Source: JAJDTR01 sp965220415
GTDB taxonomy: Bacteria > Poribacteria > WGA-4E > JAJDTR01
Assembly (NCBI GenBank): GCA_965220415.1
Contig: OZ244829.1
Span: forward strand, 4,836,001-4,900,000
Direction: 5' to 3'
DNA: 64,000 nucleotides
In this document: one piece after another, positions 16,466-25,583 of the stretch
How the letters are laid out: each line of letters starts with the position of its first letter
Position numbering within the stretch: position 1 is the stretch's first letter
The notes under the pieces: generated by a model
What the model was told of the DNA's origin: nothing
Databases searched by the model: none
Seen by the model: only the letters and a program-made list of their open reading frames with translations
Position numbers and translations under genes: made by a program

Positions 16466-17896
16466 TTAGTTAGAGGTTTCGGGCATGACGTAATGCACGC
16501 CATTTGTGGTCTCAGCGACCCGTTTCTGAAATTCAACGGAAGGAGACACAGCGCGGCCGCCAAAGCGGCCTTTGTAGGAATGAATACTCATCGAAGATTC
16601 TCCGATGACATTCACTTGCGCCCCAGCCTTTCGGCAAACTCCAATGGCTTGATTGACCGTGTACCCTTTTGCCGCTCGATGTCCTGCCGAACCATCGGTA
16701 ACGATTACGAGAACGAGCTGACGATCCGCAGGCGTTTTGATTTTTGGTACACCCTTTATTACCGCTCCCAGAAGATGTTTATCGCCTTGCTTGGGTGCGC
16801 GATAAAGTCGCTTTACTTGTTCGGCGTTCAATGGTGGCTTGGAAAGCACGACGACGCTTTCGCCACTACCAATTGCTGACCAAAAACGGATAACGCCAAA
16901 TCGATAGTTGATTCCTGCTGAATTCAAAATGCTCGCCATTTCATCAATGCCAGCGCAAATTTTATCTGTTTTGGTTTTGTTGGCTTTTGCCGCCATACTT
17001 AAACTTGAGTCAAACATAAAGACAACGTCAGCTTGTTGCTTTATTGTTGCGGCAATATGCTGTGCAGTTAGCCTGAAGACGCCTTCAATTTTGAGAATCG
17101 ACTTGTCTAAGTCGCCTAAGTTAACGAATTTTACACCCTTCTGACCACTGCCAGAGATTGCGTAAAATTTGCCCTCCGTCTTAGCCGTCAACTGTATCTG
17201 CGCGCTTTCGCTTTTCCCGATGATGTTAACATGTATATTGTCTTGTTTGCACAAGTCGACAATCTCCTTCACGATTTTGTCTTTCGCCTTTTCTGCGGTC
17301 CAGGCGGTCTGCAAACGTGAATTGGTTACAACCAGAATATGTTTCCGCGCTTCCAGTCGAAAGTTGGTCTCCCTTATCGTCTGTAGAATTGCATCAAGGC
17401 CATCACCGGTCTCGCTACCCCGCGACATTTTCAATTTACGGAACCACGCTTGACTAGCAACAAGATCGCTCTCGAATGATTGAATGGTGGTTTTTGGTGT
17501 CCCACCGACTTTCTCGAACGAGACATGGGCAAATTGATAGTCAATCAACTCCTCCTCGAATACATTTGCCATGTCAATGAGACTTTTCTGAATTACCGAG
17601 ATTCCGTCCATCATATCCCGGCTGCTATCAATGACGAACACAAGATCTACCATCGAATTCTGGGATTGATTGCTCACTCGCCGTGCAATCGCAAGGAGAT
17701 TTGATTTCAAATCTGTCGTAATATCTGTATTGGCTATTTCTTGGCGCTGTTGAGGCATTACTACTCGCTGACGTCGAATCCGCCGTGCTTGTGCAGCAAC
17801 CTCTAATGCGACTGCACCATCAATAATCAACAAGAGCGTTATTAACGCCCAAGCAATCCGTTTCGTCAAATTTCTTGAGTATTCCATTGGTCCCAT
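16466..17896 (-). CDS. Membrane-anchored protein with two VWA domains
   Basis: 476 residues from ATG 17896 (an ATG three codons in is also possible). An N-terminal transmembrane or signal segment (IAWALITLLLIIDGAVALEVA) is followed by a basic linker and two von Willebrand A domains. The first starts VDLVFVIDSSRDMMDG and has a weakened MIDAS (DSSRD instead of D-x-S-x-S). The second starts VVFMFDSSLSMAA with an intact MIDAS and later VIVTDGSAGHRA. VWA domains bind ligands through a metal ion. No MoxR partner lies next to it. It is divergently oriented from hisB across a 26-bp palindrome. Confidence 0.8.
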   Translation of the reverse strand: MGPMEYSRNLTKRIAWALITLLLIIDGAVALEVAAQARRIRRQRVVMPQQRQEIANTDITTDLKSNLLAIARRVSNQSQNSMVDLVFVIDSSRDMMDGISVIQKSLIDMANVFEEELIDYQFAHVSFEKVGGTPKTTIQSFESDLVASQAWFRKLKMSRGSETGDGLDAILQTIRETNFRLEARKHILVVTNSRLQTAWTAEKAKDKIVKEIVDLCKQDNIHVNIIGKSESAQIQLTAKTEGKFYAISGSGQKGVKFVNLGDLDKSILKIEGVFRLTAQHIAATIKQQADVVFMFDSSLSMAAKANKTKTDKICAGIDEMASILNSAGINYRFGVIRFWSAIGSGESVVVLSKPPLNAEQVKRLYRAPKQGDKHLLGAVIKGVPKIKTPADRQLVLVIVTDGSAGHRAAKGYTVNQAIGVCRKAGAQVNVIGESSMSIHSYKGRFGGRAVSPSVEFQKRVAETTNGVHYVMPETSN

Positions 17897-17997
17897 TTCC
17901 CGTTTATTCGTGTCGATTTGTGGTACATGAAGTACCTGTCGGAGTCATGAAATGTGCTTTAGATTCATTGAAAACCGCTAAACAGTTCTGTTGTAAC

Positions 17998-18023
17998 CAA
18001 TTGTTGTCAATTGACAACAATTG
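17998..18023. promoter_or_regulatory. 26-bp perfect palindrome between divergent genes
   Basis: CAATTGTTGTCAA followed directly by its exact reverse complement. It sits between the divergent VWA gene (ends upstream at 17896) and hisB (18156). Each arm contains TTGACA, a good -35 hexamer, on either strand. A dimeric-repressor operator or divergent promoter is plausible; the protein that binds it is not identifiable. Confidence 0.6.
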
Positions 18024-18155
18024 AAGTATATCATATTCCAATCCCAGCCGCAATTCTAGCAGTGAATTGGGCTTGAAAGCACTGTGTCCCTGTGCTAAAC
18101 TTACGTCCGAGGTGGCAACGGTCGAAATCGATTATAATTGCAAGGAAGACCTATT

Positions 18156-18743
18156 GTGAAACGGGAAGTTGAAATTTCACGCAAAACGCGGGAGACACAA
18201 GTTGAGCTACAGTTGAACGTTGATGGTACTGGCAAATCCGAAATCAAGACAGGGGTAGGCTTCTTGGACCACATGCTTGAACTCTTTGCCAAACACGGCT
18301 TTTTTGATCTTACGGTGGACGCGACTGGCGATCTCCACGTGGATGCCCATCACACCGTTGAGGATGTGGGTATTTGTTTGGGCGAAGCATTTAGCCGAGC
18401 AGTGGGCGATAAAGTAGGAATGTGCCGCTTCGGGAATTCTTCCGTACCAATGTATGAAGCACTAGCGCACGTCAGTTTAGATATATGCGGACGGCCATTT
18501 TTTCGTCACGACACCTCACTTCGTCACGGCAAGGTAGGGAATTTCGATGTTGAACTCGTGGAAGAGTTCTTTCACGGATTCGTCAATCACAGCGGTACAA
18601 CGCTTCACGTCAGTGTTCCTTACGGAACGAACCATCACCACATTATCGAAGCCATTTTCAAAGCATTTGCGAAGGCACTCGATCTCGCGACTAGCATGGA
18701 CACTCGCGTGAGCGGTGTACTGTCGACAAAAGGGACGCTGTAG
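18156..18743 (+). CDS. hisB: Imidazoleglycerol-phosphate dehydratase
   Basis: 195 residues from GTG 18156, with AAGGAAG 8-10 nt upstream; this matches the monofunctional family length. It dehydrates imidazole-glycerol phosphate to imidazole-acetol phosphate in histidine synthesis. The metal-binding histidine motifs are intact: GVGFLDHMLELFAKHG, DAHHTVEDVGICLGEA and NHHHIIEAIFKAFAKAL. No other his gene is in the window, so the pathway genes are dispersed in this genome. TATAAT at 18133-18138 may be its -10 but lacks an obvious -35 partner. Confidence 0.95.
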   Translation: MKREVEISRKTRETQVELQLNVDGTGKSEIKTGVGFLDHMLELFAKHGFFDLTVDATGDLHVDAHHTVEDVGICLGEAFSRAVGDKVGMCRFGNSSVPMYEALAHVSLDICGRPFFRHDTSLRHGKVGNFDVELVEEFFHGFVNHSGTTLHVSVPYGTNHHHIIEAIFKAFAKALDLATSMDTRVSGVLSTKGTL

Positions 18744-18877
18744 TAAGGATGTTAACAATGATTTCGCGAAGTACGAGAGTTCCAATGTCTAAATCTGCTG
18801 CAAATACACGGTTAGAAAGCTCCGGACGAGGATCTTTTTTGTGTACGTCCGTGTTCAACGGGAACACAGTATAGTTA

Positions 18878-20170
18878 ATGAACGAAGATAAGGTTATTGC
18901 AGTCATTCTAGGAGGCGGAAGGGGAGCACGACTATTTCCTCTGACGAGGGAGCGAGCCAAACCGAGTGTGCCAATCGCCGGTAAATTCAGGCTCGTCGAT
19001 ATTCCCGTCAGCAATTGTCTGCATTCTGGAATGGAGCGAATTTTCATTCTTACTCAGTTCAATTCGGTTTCGTTGAATCGCCATATTGCCCAAACCTACC
19101 GATTTGACTCTTATCGTCGCGGATTTGTGCAAGTATTGGCTGCCCAGCAGACATTGGCAGGTGAGGAATGGTATCAGGGTACGGCGGATGCGGTTCGGCA
19201 AAACGGATCGTACATCATCAGCCCGCGATTTACGGATGAGTATGTTCTCATCCTTGCCGGTGACCAACTTTACCGAATGGACTATCGCAAAATGTTGACC
19301 GTCCATGTCGAATCGAAGGCGGACGTCACCATCTCCGCTATTCCAATCCATAAGGAAAATACCAGTGGTTTTGGTATTTTGCAGACCGATGATGACGGAC
19401 GAGTTACCGATTTTGTGGAAAAGCCACAGACTGAGGAAGAACTCCAGCGGTTAGCAGTTCCAGAAGACACTTTCAATTCAAGGGATATTGATCCCCGCGG
19501 CAGACAACACATTGCTTCGATGGGCATCTACATCTTCAATCGGGCACTCTTGGAGCAGGTGCTGTCAAATGAGTCGCACGTCGATTTTGGCTTGGATATT
19601 ATTCCAAACTGTATCCATACACACCGGGTGTTCGCTTACTTCTTCGACGGCTATTGGGAGGACATCGGAACCATTCAGGCTTTCTATCAGGCAAATATCC
19701 GACTCACAGATGTTGCACCACAGTTCAACTTCTACGATGAACAGACGCCAATATACACTCACCGTCGTCATCTTCCGAGCACAAAGGTGAATAATAGTAG
19801 CGTCCGGTCCTCAATTCTTTCAGAAGGCTCGATTATAGACGATTCTGAAATCGATCGCTCAATTGTTGGAATCCGCACAGTAATCTCAGCGAGAACTCGG
19901 GTCTACCAATCTGTCCTCATGGGAGCAGATTTCTATGAAACGGACGAGCAAAAAAAACAGAATCAGAAAGCCGGCATCCCGAATATTGGTCTCGGGAGGG
20001 GTTGCTTGATTCGAGGGGCAATCATCGACAAGAATGCGCGCATCGGTGAAGATTCAATTATTGCAAACACTGAACAGAAAAGTGACTTTGATGGGAATGA
20101 CTACTATATCCGCGACGGAATTGTCATTATCCCGAAAGATGGCATCATTAAACCGGGAACAGTCATCTGA
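18878..20170 (+). CDS. glgC: Glucose-1-phosphate adenylyltransferase
   Basis: 430 residues, ATG 18878. It makes ADP-glucose for glycogen synthesis, the regulated step of that pathway. The pyrophosphorylase signature GGGRGARLFPLTRERAKPSV, the substrate-binding stretch FRLVDIPVSNC and the loop GTADAVRQN are all present, followed by a C-terminal left-handed beta-helix region (hexapeptide-like repeats from about residue 300). Its length and the early GGGRGARL sequence are closer to cyanobacterial and plant enzymes than to the enteric type. No glgA or glgB lies nearby. Confidence 0.93.
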   Translation: MNEDKVIAVILGGGRGARLFPLTRERAKPSVPIAGKFRLVDIPVSNCLHSGMERIFILTQFNSVSLNRHIAQTYRFDSYRRGFVQVLAAQQTLAGEEWYQGTADAVRQNGSYIISPRFTDEYVLILAGDQLYRMDYRKMLTVHVESKADVTISAIPIHKENTSGFGILQTDDDGRVTDFVEKPQTEEELQRLAVPEDTFNSRDIDPRGRQHIASMGIYIFNRALLEQVLSNESHVDFGLDIIPNCIHTHRVFAYFFDGYWEDIGTIQAFYQANIRLTDVAPQFNFYDEQTPIYTHRRHLPSTKVNNSSVRSSILSEGSIIDDSEIDRSIVGIRTVISARTRVYQSVLMGADFYETDEQKKQNQKAGIPNIGLGRGCLIRGAIIDKNARIGEDSIIANTEQKSDFDGNDYYIRDGIVIIPKDGIIKPGTVI

Positions 20171-20247
20171 TAGCAGGTTCGGTCAATGTTAGAAATTGTA
20201 AGATAGGAGCAGATGGCTGTGTTTTAGTTATTGAAGAGCACTTTAGC

Positions 20248-20387
20248 TATACTTCACACTGCTGAAAATTGCATGTTTTCAGGCGTCTGGTGGTAGGTGC
20301 GGTTGGAAACCGCACCTACCGGGAACGCAGGTCGCGACCTGGAGATCGCTCCTACAAAAGACGCAATTTCTGACAGCGCGGAGTATA
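20248..20387. repeat. M1 element, compact copy with empty u36 sites
   Basis: 140 bp, TATACTTCACACTGCTGAAA … GACAGCGCGGAGTATA, between the convergent glgC and cytochrome b genes. Both inner hairpins (GGTGCGGTTGGAAACCGCACC and the GGAGATCGCTCC block) are uninterrupted, giving reference empty sites. Confidence 0.82.
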
Positions 20388-20426
20388 AGTGGCATTGACC
20401 GAGATAGCGAATAAACACTGTGGCAT

Positions 20427-21578
20427 CTAATTCTCCTCTTCTAAGCCGAAATCAAATACTTCTGCCTCAGTCGAGCTATGTACTTTCGATTGATCCGCCT
20501 CAGATACAGTTGAAGCGGTCGAATCGAGTCTAGGCGACCGCAACCCAAGAATGGTGAGCGAGATTAGCGACAGAACCGATATGCTGGTAACGATAAAGGC
20601 GACAGGACGCTTATGAAGTGGCAATCTCTCTTTTCGACCAAGAAAAGGAACCAAGAAGAGAAGAAGGATTGCGACTGTAGGAATTACAAAAGTGCCGACT
20701 ACTTCAAAGCGCCCTTCGAAATATTTGAGAAGTTGAAACAGGAAAAGGAAATACCACTCCGGACGTGGATCGTACGAAGCGTCGGTCGGATCAGCAATTT
20801 CTTCTGTGGGCACTGGAACGAACAGCGCCATCAACACTAGAACGCCAAATAGGATGAGAATCGCCACACCGTCTTCAAAGAGCTGATCGGGGTAGAACGG
20901 CTTTCCCGCGTCCATGTCCTTGGCGGTATTTTTTGGCAGTCCGGACGACCCGAGATGGCGTACTAAGAAAAGATGTAAACCAACCAGTCCAAATGCAATC
21001 CACGGTAGCCAAATCGTGTGGATGGCATAGAAGCGAGTCAGCGTTACGGCACCTACCTCCTCACCTCCTCTCATGATTCTGCCAATAGCATCACCAATAA
21101 TAGGTACGGTGCTTGCGATCTTTGCGCCCACCACAGTAGCCCAGTAAGCCTTCTGGTCCCACGGCAGGAGGTAACCGGTGAATCCGAATCCCAACACAAT
21201 CAACAGCAGTAATACGCCAACAATCCATGTTAATTCACGCGGTGCTTTGTAGGAATCGTAAACCACGACGCGCAACAGGTGCAAAAACACGACGATGACC
21301 ATGGCACTCGCACCCCAATGGTGTAGCCCGCGCACGAATCCACCAAAAGGAACTTCCTTACTGATGTAGTTCACAGAGTTGTAGGCATGGTCTGGAGACG
21401 GAGAATAGTATATTGCCAAGAACGCACCGGTTGCGGCTTGCAATATCAACAAGAACAGCGCCATAGCTCCGAGTGAGAACAGCCAGTTGATATGCTTCGG
21501 CAGCGGCTTCTTGACATGAGTTTCAATTGAGCGTATCGGAATTCGCTCCGCCAAGAATTCAGTAATCTTCTCCTTCAA
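20427..21578 (-). CDS. petB: Cytochrome b subunit of a bc-type quinol oxidoreductase
   Basis: 383 residues with about eight membrane segments. Two paired heme-ligand helices are visible: GLHHWGASAMVIVVFLHLLR and FYAIHTIWLPWIAFGLVGLH. The quinol-oxidation motif PEWYFLFLFQLLKYF is in the C-terminal half, so the cytochrome b6 and subunit IV parts are fused as in bc1-type proteins. It is the last gene of a minus-strand operon, 3 bp after the Rieske gene. No cytochrome c1 follows; an electron acceptor must be encoded elsewhere (a membrane diheme protein lies at 61066). Confidence 0.92.
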   Translation of the reverse strand: MKEKITEFLAERIPIRSIETHVKKPLPKHINWLFSLGAMALFLLILQAATGAFLAIYYSPSPDHAYNSVNYISKEVPFGGFVRGLHHWGASAMVIVVFLHLLRVVVYDSYKAPRELTWIVGVLLLLIVLGFGFTGYLLPWDQKAYWATVVGAKIASTVPIIGDAIGRIMRGGEEVGAVTLTRFYAIHTIWLPWIAFGLVGLHLFLVRHLGSSGLPKNTAKDMDAGKPFYPDQLFEDGVAILILFGVLVLMALFVPVPTEEIADPTDASYDPRPEWYFLFLFQLLKYFEGRFEVVGTFVIPTVAILLLFLVPFLGRKERLPLHKRPVAFIVTSISVLSLISLTILGLRSPRLDSTASTVSEADQSKVHSSTEAEVFDFGLEEEN

Positions 21579-21581
21579 TCA

Positions 21582-22070
21582 CTAAGTCTCCTTAACATAT
21601 AAAACGCCATCTTCTACCTTAACAGATAACTTTTCTAAGGCTCGTGGCGGTGGTCCTGCGACGACATTCCCTTCTTCGTCAAACACTCCGCCGTGGCACG
21701 GGCAAAGGAACTGTCGTTTCGATTCTTCCCAACGAACGAGGCAGTTGAGATGGGAACAGACTCTAGATAAGACGACGAAGTTTCCATTTCCCTCATCAGT
21801 TACGTACACAGAACGTTTTCTGTTGGTTTGTATCCAGCCGTCTTTAGATTGAAATGTGTAGTTTACTTTTCGGTATCGGCTTCCCTTGAGGAGGTCAACA
21901 ATTCCCAGAACCACGTATTTCTTAGGCGCTTTTTTTAAAGCAGGCAGGATTGCAAAGCCGAAAAGGGGTACCGCGATAACTGCACTGATAAGACCGCTGA
22001 TGAAGAGTAAACCCGCCTTGAGGAATGAGCGCCGTTTGGGGGATTCGAGATTTTCGGCTTGAAGGTTCAT
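21582..22070 (-). CDS. Rieske iron-sulfur protein
   Basis: 162 residues. One N-terminal membrane anchor (SFLKAGLLFISGLISAVIAV, preceded by RRS-like basic residues that may make it a Tat substrate) is followed by the soluble cluster domain. The two cluster-binding boxes are intact: C-S-H-L-N-C and C-P-C-H-G-G. It passes electrons from quinol in the cytochrome b subunit. It lies between the lipoprotein gene and cytochrome b with very short gaps, typical of a qcr/pet operon. Confidence 0.93.
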   Translation of the reverse strand: MNLQAENLESPKRRSFLKAGLLFISGLISAVIAVPLFGFAILPALKKAPKKYVVLGIVDLLKGSRYRKVNYTFQSKDGWIQTNRKRSVYVTDEGNGNFVVLSRVCSHLNCLVRWEESKRQFLCPCHGGVFDEEGNVVAGPPPRALEKLSVKVEDGVLYVKET

Positions 22071-22113
22071 TTTGGGATTCTCCCAGTAGACTACACGTGC
22101 TTCGGGGTTATTT

Positions 22114-23067
22114 CTAATCTTCGTCTAGTTCAACTTCGTCTATACTGAACCGCAAGTGTGCTTTATCGACCAGGTCTAAGATGCTTTTCCATTGTTGTCT
22201 ACTATTGTCGGAAGCTCCTTCTTTGTCCAAAGTATCGACAAGCCGGGAAAGAGATGCTGAGACTTGATCCTGGAAATAGGTGTATTCTTCGGTCTCGTTC
22301 GGGTTGTTGGGCGGCTCAAAATAATCTATGTACTGAATGTAGTTTTCAAGTTGCTTAGCCGCTTTCACTGCGACTGCTTGATTCGTTGGAGATTGAAAAT
22401 ACTCGCGAATTACAATATATTCTTCATTCATCATCTCCATTAGTTCTAGAAGTGTTTCTGGCTCATAACCTCCATTAGGGGACCCTTCAAACACATCCGA
22501 CGACTCGGAAATTTGCTCTGACTCCTTAGAAAACAGCGCATATGTCATTAGGAGCGCCTTCTGAGGCAAGAGTGCGATCGATTGAGAAATCTCCTCCTGT
22601 CCGGCGATAGGTTTCACATCTGTCCCTACTTGGAATACGTTCTCGATTCCCATGCCGGTAAATTGGTCGAGAAATTCGCTATTCATTATGCTAGTTGCGC
22701 CGGCGTTTTCCAATATCGCGACACGTACGACTTTTCCTTGCATGTCGAGGCCGATTCCACCCTTGAGTTCCCCTTGAGGGCTATCAACGTCAAGGAACAG
22801 CACGGTCCCTAACGGTTTATTGTTGGAGTCTGTTGCAATATGAAAGGTTGGCGTGTGATCGCTAGGCTTAAGTGTTGTCCCAAGGGCACTCTCAATGGAC
22901 GAGACCATATCCGCTAGCAATGTGGGGTTCTTCAAAACGAAGTTCTGTGCGTGCGGGAAAAACTGGGAGGGTGTTTTTTCAGGGCTTGGATTTTCGCTTG
23001 TACAACTTGTGAACGAGAGTGTACTCCAAAAAGCGATTAAGAAAAATATGAATGGTTTCGTCTTCAC
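22114..23067 (-). CDS. Lipoprotein with FMN-binding-like domain, first gene of the bc operon
   Basis: I chose GTG 23067 because AAGGA sits 7 nt upstream; the frame is open to a TTG at 23097. The 317-residue product has a lipoprotein signal (FFLIAFWSTLSFTSC). Residues ~75-160 resemble FMN-binding domains of the RnfG/NqrC type (KGGIGLDMQGKVVRVAILEN then FLDQFTGMG), although the covalent-flavin threonine motif is not certain. The C-terminal third is helical and acidic, without a CxxCH heme motif. Its position ahead of the Rieske and cytochrome b genes suggests a role in quinol or electron transfer. It might act as the missing third subunit; this is inference. Confidence 0.65.
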   Translation of the reverse strand: MKTKPFIFFLIAFWSTLSFTSCTSENPSPEKTPSQFFPHAQNFVLKNPTLLADMVSSIESALGTTLKPSDHTPTFHIATDSNNKPLGTVLFLDVDSPQGELKGGIGLDMQGKVVRVAILENAGATSIMNSEFLDQFTGMGIENVFQVGTDVKPIAGQEEISQSIALLPQKALLMTYALFSKESEQISESSDVFEGSPNGGYEPETLLELMEMMNEEYIVIREYFQSPTNQAVAVKAAKQLENYIQYIDYFEPPNNPNETEEYTYFQDQVSASLSRLVDTLDKEGASDNSRQQWKSILDLVDKAHLRFSIDEVELDED

Positions 23068-23312
23068 TTTTTTCCTTCGCGAGATTGATGGAGTCAATTC
23101 TTGTCAACTCTAACTTCCTCGTACCGATGTTGGTCAACATTGCGCATTCAGTCGGAGTCTTCAGGGAAAGGGCATGTTCAGATTCAGAGCGAACTGATAA
23201 GCAATGTCCAAAATAAGCAGCGCCAAGAATCTGATGCGGCTAACCTATTGTCCGGTGATTAAGAACTGACCGTTCGTCCTGCACACAATTTTTTTGGAGC
23301 CTATACACTCGA

Positions 23313-24362
23313 TTAATTCATCGCCGCCTGCTCGCGATGCCAGTCCTGTACTGCTTGAGGAATAGCCTTGAGGTTCTCAAGAGCCGTCTGCAGCGGGATG
23401 GCACACTCTGGTCCAACGAGTTGTACTTCAGCGTCGAGGTTGCTGCGAACCTCCTGACGAACATCCTCGGGTTCCTTCGCAAATAGCGTCTCGGGATTAT
23501 TTATGTTTCCCACAAGAGCGATTCGATTCGCAACTGCCTCCATAGATTCGGCAGGTTTGTTTTTGGAATCGTAATGGAAAGCTGCCATCCCCGTTTGAGC
23601 GATGTATCCCATGCGGTCCACCGTACGACCACAGATATGAAGAATCAGAGGGATGGGGAGGCGTTCAACGAACTCAATGTGCAAATCTCTCAGGTACCTC
23701 TTGTAATAATCCCCGCTGACCAAGTCACCTGTCGCATGGTCCGGTATAGTCAGTGCATCGGCCCCAGCCTCTATCTGAGCTATCCCGAATTCTATAGTTG
23801 CATCTTTCATCCTGTCTAGTGCGAGTTTAGTTTGACCGGGATCGTCCAGCGACAATAGCAGGAAAGGTTCTACGCCGAAGCAGTGGTAGCCCAACGACCA
23901 AGGCCCCATGGTCTTACCAATGATAGCGACCTCATCACCGTATTCCTTCTTAAGAATTTTGATTGCATCAAGAACACATTGGGTATCTTGGTGGGTTAAA
24001 AAATTGGACGGGATTTTAACATCATCAACGTCTTCCCAAATTGGCTCTCGCATTTTCACCGTGGGCCAATTATCTTTCTGTTCCCACTGAATCTTGCAGC
24101 CAAGAGCCGATGACTCTTGGATAATTGTAAAGACCGGCATAATCGTGTCAAAGCCCAGCTCGGTATAACCGGTGGCTGCCAAACGCGCCATCAACTCAGG
24201 TTCGCGATTAGCGTCTGGGAATGGAGCATCTACGAGATCCATCAATTCCACCGTGGCAACAGAGGTGGGATTACATACCGGCGTCCGATCTACGGGATCG
24301 CGGCGCAGTGCCGCCAACACTCGTTCGCGGCTGGTCATCGAACCGACTACCTGTGATTCCAT
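23313..24362 (-). CDS. Uroporphyrinogen-decarboxylase-family (MtaA/CmuA-like) methyltransferase
   Basis: About 350 residues from ATG 24362 (GAGGAT 7 nt upstream); a longer open frame reaches 24389. The N-terminal stretch SRERVLAALRRDPVDRTPV is the family signature. The zinc-binding pattern of corrinoid-dependent methyltransferases is present: HICGRT followed about 70 residues later by GPECAIP. True HemE enzymes lack this Cys/His set, so a methylcobalamin-linked methyl transfer is likelier than heme synthesis. No corrinoid protein is adjacent. An M2 repeat separates it from the next upstream gene. Confidence 0.8.
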   Translation of the reverse strand: MESQVVGSMTSRERVLAALRRDPVDRTPVCNPTSVATVELMDLVDAPFPDANREPELMARLAATGYTELGFDTIMPVFTIIQESSALGCKIQWEQKDNWPTVKMREPIWEDVDDVKIPSNFLTHQDTQCVLDAIKILKKEYGDEVAIIGKTMGPWSLGYHCFGVEPFLLLSLDDPGQTKLALDRMKDATIEFGIAQIEAGADALTIPDHATGDLVSGDYYKRYLRDLHIEFVERLPIPLILHICGRTVDRMGYIAQTGMAAFHYDSKNKPAESMEAVANRIALVGNINNPETLFAKEPEDVRQEVRSNLDAEVQLVGPECAIPLQTALENLKAIPQAVQDWHREQAAMN

Positions 24363-24400
24363 AGTGTTATCCTCGCTATTTACGATCACTACCCTTCTCT

Positions 24401-24528
24401 TGAGAACCTGTTTGAAAAGTCAATGGAAAATCATTTTTGGAGGTTTGGAGTGTTATTACCTACCGCCCCGCTGGTGTTTTTAAAGGCTGGTGCGCACCCT
24501 ACAAATGTACTTTTCAAACAGGATCTGA
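24401..24528 (+). repeat. M2 element, short copy without u36
   Basis: 128 bp, TGAGAACCTGTTTGAAAAGT … ACTTTTCAAACAGGATCTGA. It retains CCGCCCCGCTGG and GGCTGGTGCGCACCC but has lost the middle third. It lies exactly between two minus-strand genes, ending 2 bp from the stop of the upstream one. Confidence 0.82.
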
Positions 24529-24530
24529 GG

Positions 24531-25160
24531 TTATTCTTGCTGACTTGGAGCTGAAAGTACTCCGCGTGATGACGCCATCTCCTGTTCCCGCATAATTGCT
24601 CTTACATTCGGAGCGCGAACTAGCAACAAACCGACCAGGGCGTCATGGGACTGCCCGCAGGCAAAAGAAACCCGATCTACTCGTTCGTCTACCATCTGTC
24701 CCAACTTGATTAAACCGCCTGCAATCGCCGATACTCGTCTTTCCTTGCTCTTGGCTTCTCCTTCGGCGCCAACAATGTAAACCCCGGCGCCACTGCTGGT
24801 AACGGTGATATTTAACCCAGATTTTTTGTCCAATACATTCAAAGGCCGCGGTTCAACCGGTTCGTCCGAACGAAACTTGCACGCTTCTAGGAAAACTCGT
24901 CGACACGCCAGTTCATGACTATCTTTACAAGGAAATTGGAGTTGCCCGTCGGAGGTCAGCTCCATTCCACCCAAGATTTGCATCGCATTGACAATCGATG
25001 CAATGCGCCCCTCAGAACCTCCGATACGGCTATAGGAATGAACCACATATGTAGGTTCTTCATTGCGCCACTGAAGATAGAGAGCAACGGTTATGTTGTG
25101 AAAATGCGCGTCCATTGGAACGATCTCGATTCGTCTGCCGAGGTCCAGTGTTTCGCCCAT
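24531..25160 (-). CDS. Conserved-looking protein of unknown function
   Basis: 209 residues from ATG 25160, preceded by GGAGG at the right distance; the longer open frame to 25385 runs into an M2 repeat and is rejected. The sequence is soluble and mixed alpha/beta (IEIVPMDAHFHNITVALYLQ; SYSRIGGSEGRIASIVNAMQ; FACGQSHDALVGLLLVRAPN). I do not recognise a family. It shares the direction of the UroD-like gene downstream, separated by an M2 element. Confidence 0.65.
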   Translation of the reverse strand: MGETLDLGRRIEIVPMDAHFHNITVALYLQWRNEEPTYVVHSYSRIGGSEGRIASIVNAMQILGGMELTSDGQLQFPCKDSHELACRRVFLEACKFRSDEPVEPRPLNVLDKKSGLNITVTSSGAGVYIVGAEGEAKSKERRVSAIAGGLIKLGQMVDERVDRVSFACGQSHDALVGLLLVRAPNVRAIMREQEMASSRGVLSAPSQQE

Positions 25161-25358
25161 AATTATAGTCCTCCAAGAGATTAAGTTTAACTCATACTGA
25201 GTGAATTGTAAAGCGATATTTTTGCTTCCGGCTGCGAGTGATCTTGATAAGATTGCGTCCAAATCTAAGAGCCTGTTTGAATAATAGGTGCCAATCCCAT
25301 TTTTTGCCATATGAGGAGTGGTTTTGCATGTTTCTGCCGTGACATGTTGTACACCTGT

Positions 25359-25394
25359 GAGATCTCTATCGCACTCGCTATTCACTCGTTTGAT
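25359..25394 (+). repeat. u36 unit in M2, site 1
   Basis: 36 nt, GAGATCTCTATCGC … TCGTTTGAT, between ACACCTGT and CCCACGCTGGGGC. Confidence 0.82.
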
Positions 25395-25443
25395 CCCACG
25401 CTGGGGCGTAGGTCCGTGGGGTTTCGATGTTACTACACACCTT

Positions 25444-25516
25444 CAAGATCTCTATCGCCTTCGCTAATCGCTCAGTTGAGGGATCTACTATCGCGCTCGC
25501 TATCCACTCGCTTGAT
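25444..25516 (+). repeat. Two u36 units in direct tandem, M2 site 2
   Basis: Unit one 25444-25479 (36 nt) is followed without spacer by unit two 25480-25516 (37 nt, with the one-base-longer start GGGATCTACTATCGC). The same tandem at the same site occurs at 60544-60616, so this pair has been copied along with its M2 host. Confidence 0.82.
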
Positions 25517-25547
25517 CCCTCTGGGGCTTTTAGAGGCTGGTGCGCAG

Positions 25548-25583
25548 GAGATCTCTATCGCAGTCGCTTTTCGCTCCTTTGAT
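25548..25583 (+). repeat. u36 unit in M2, hairpin loop (site 3)
   Basis: 36 nt, GAGATCTCTATCGC … CTCCTTTGAT, splitting the hairpin GGCTGGTGCGCA / CGCACCCTAC. All other M2 copies here have this hairpin intact. Confidence 0.82.

Noticed and set aside
23313..24362. HemE uroporphyrinogen decarboxylase
   Set aside because: The H-x-C and distal Cys zinc-binding pattern and lack of other heme genes point to the corrinoid-methyltransferase branch instead.
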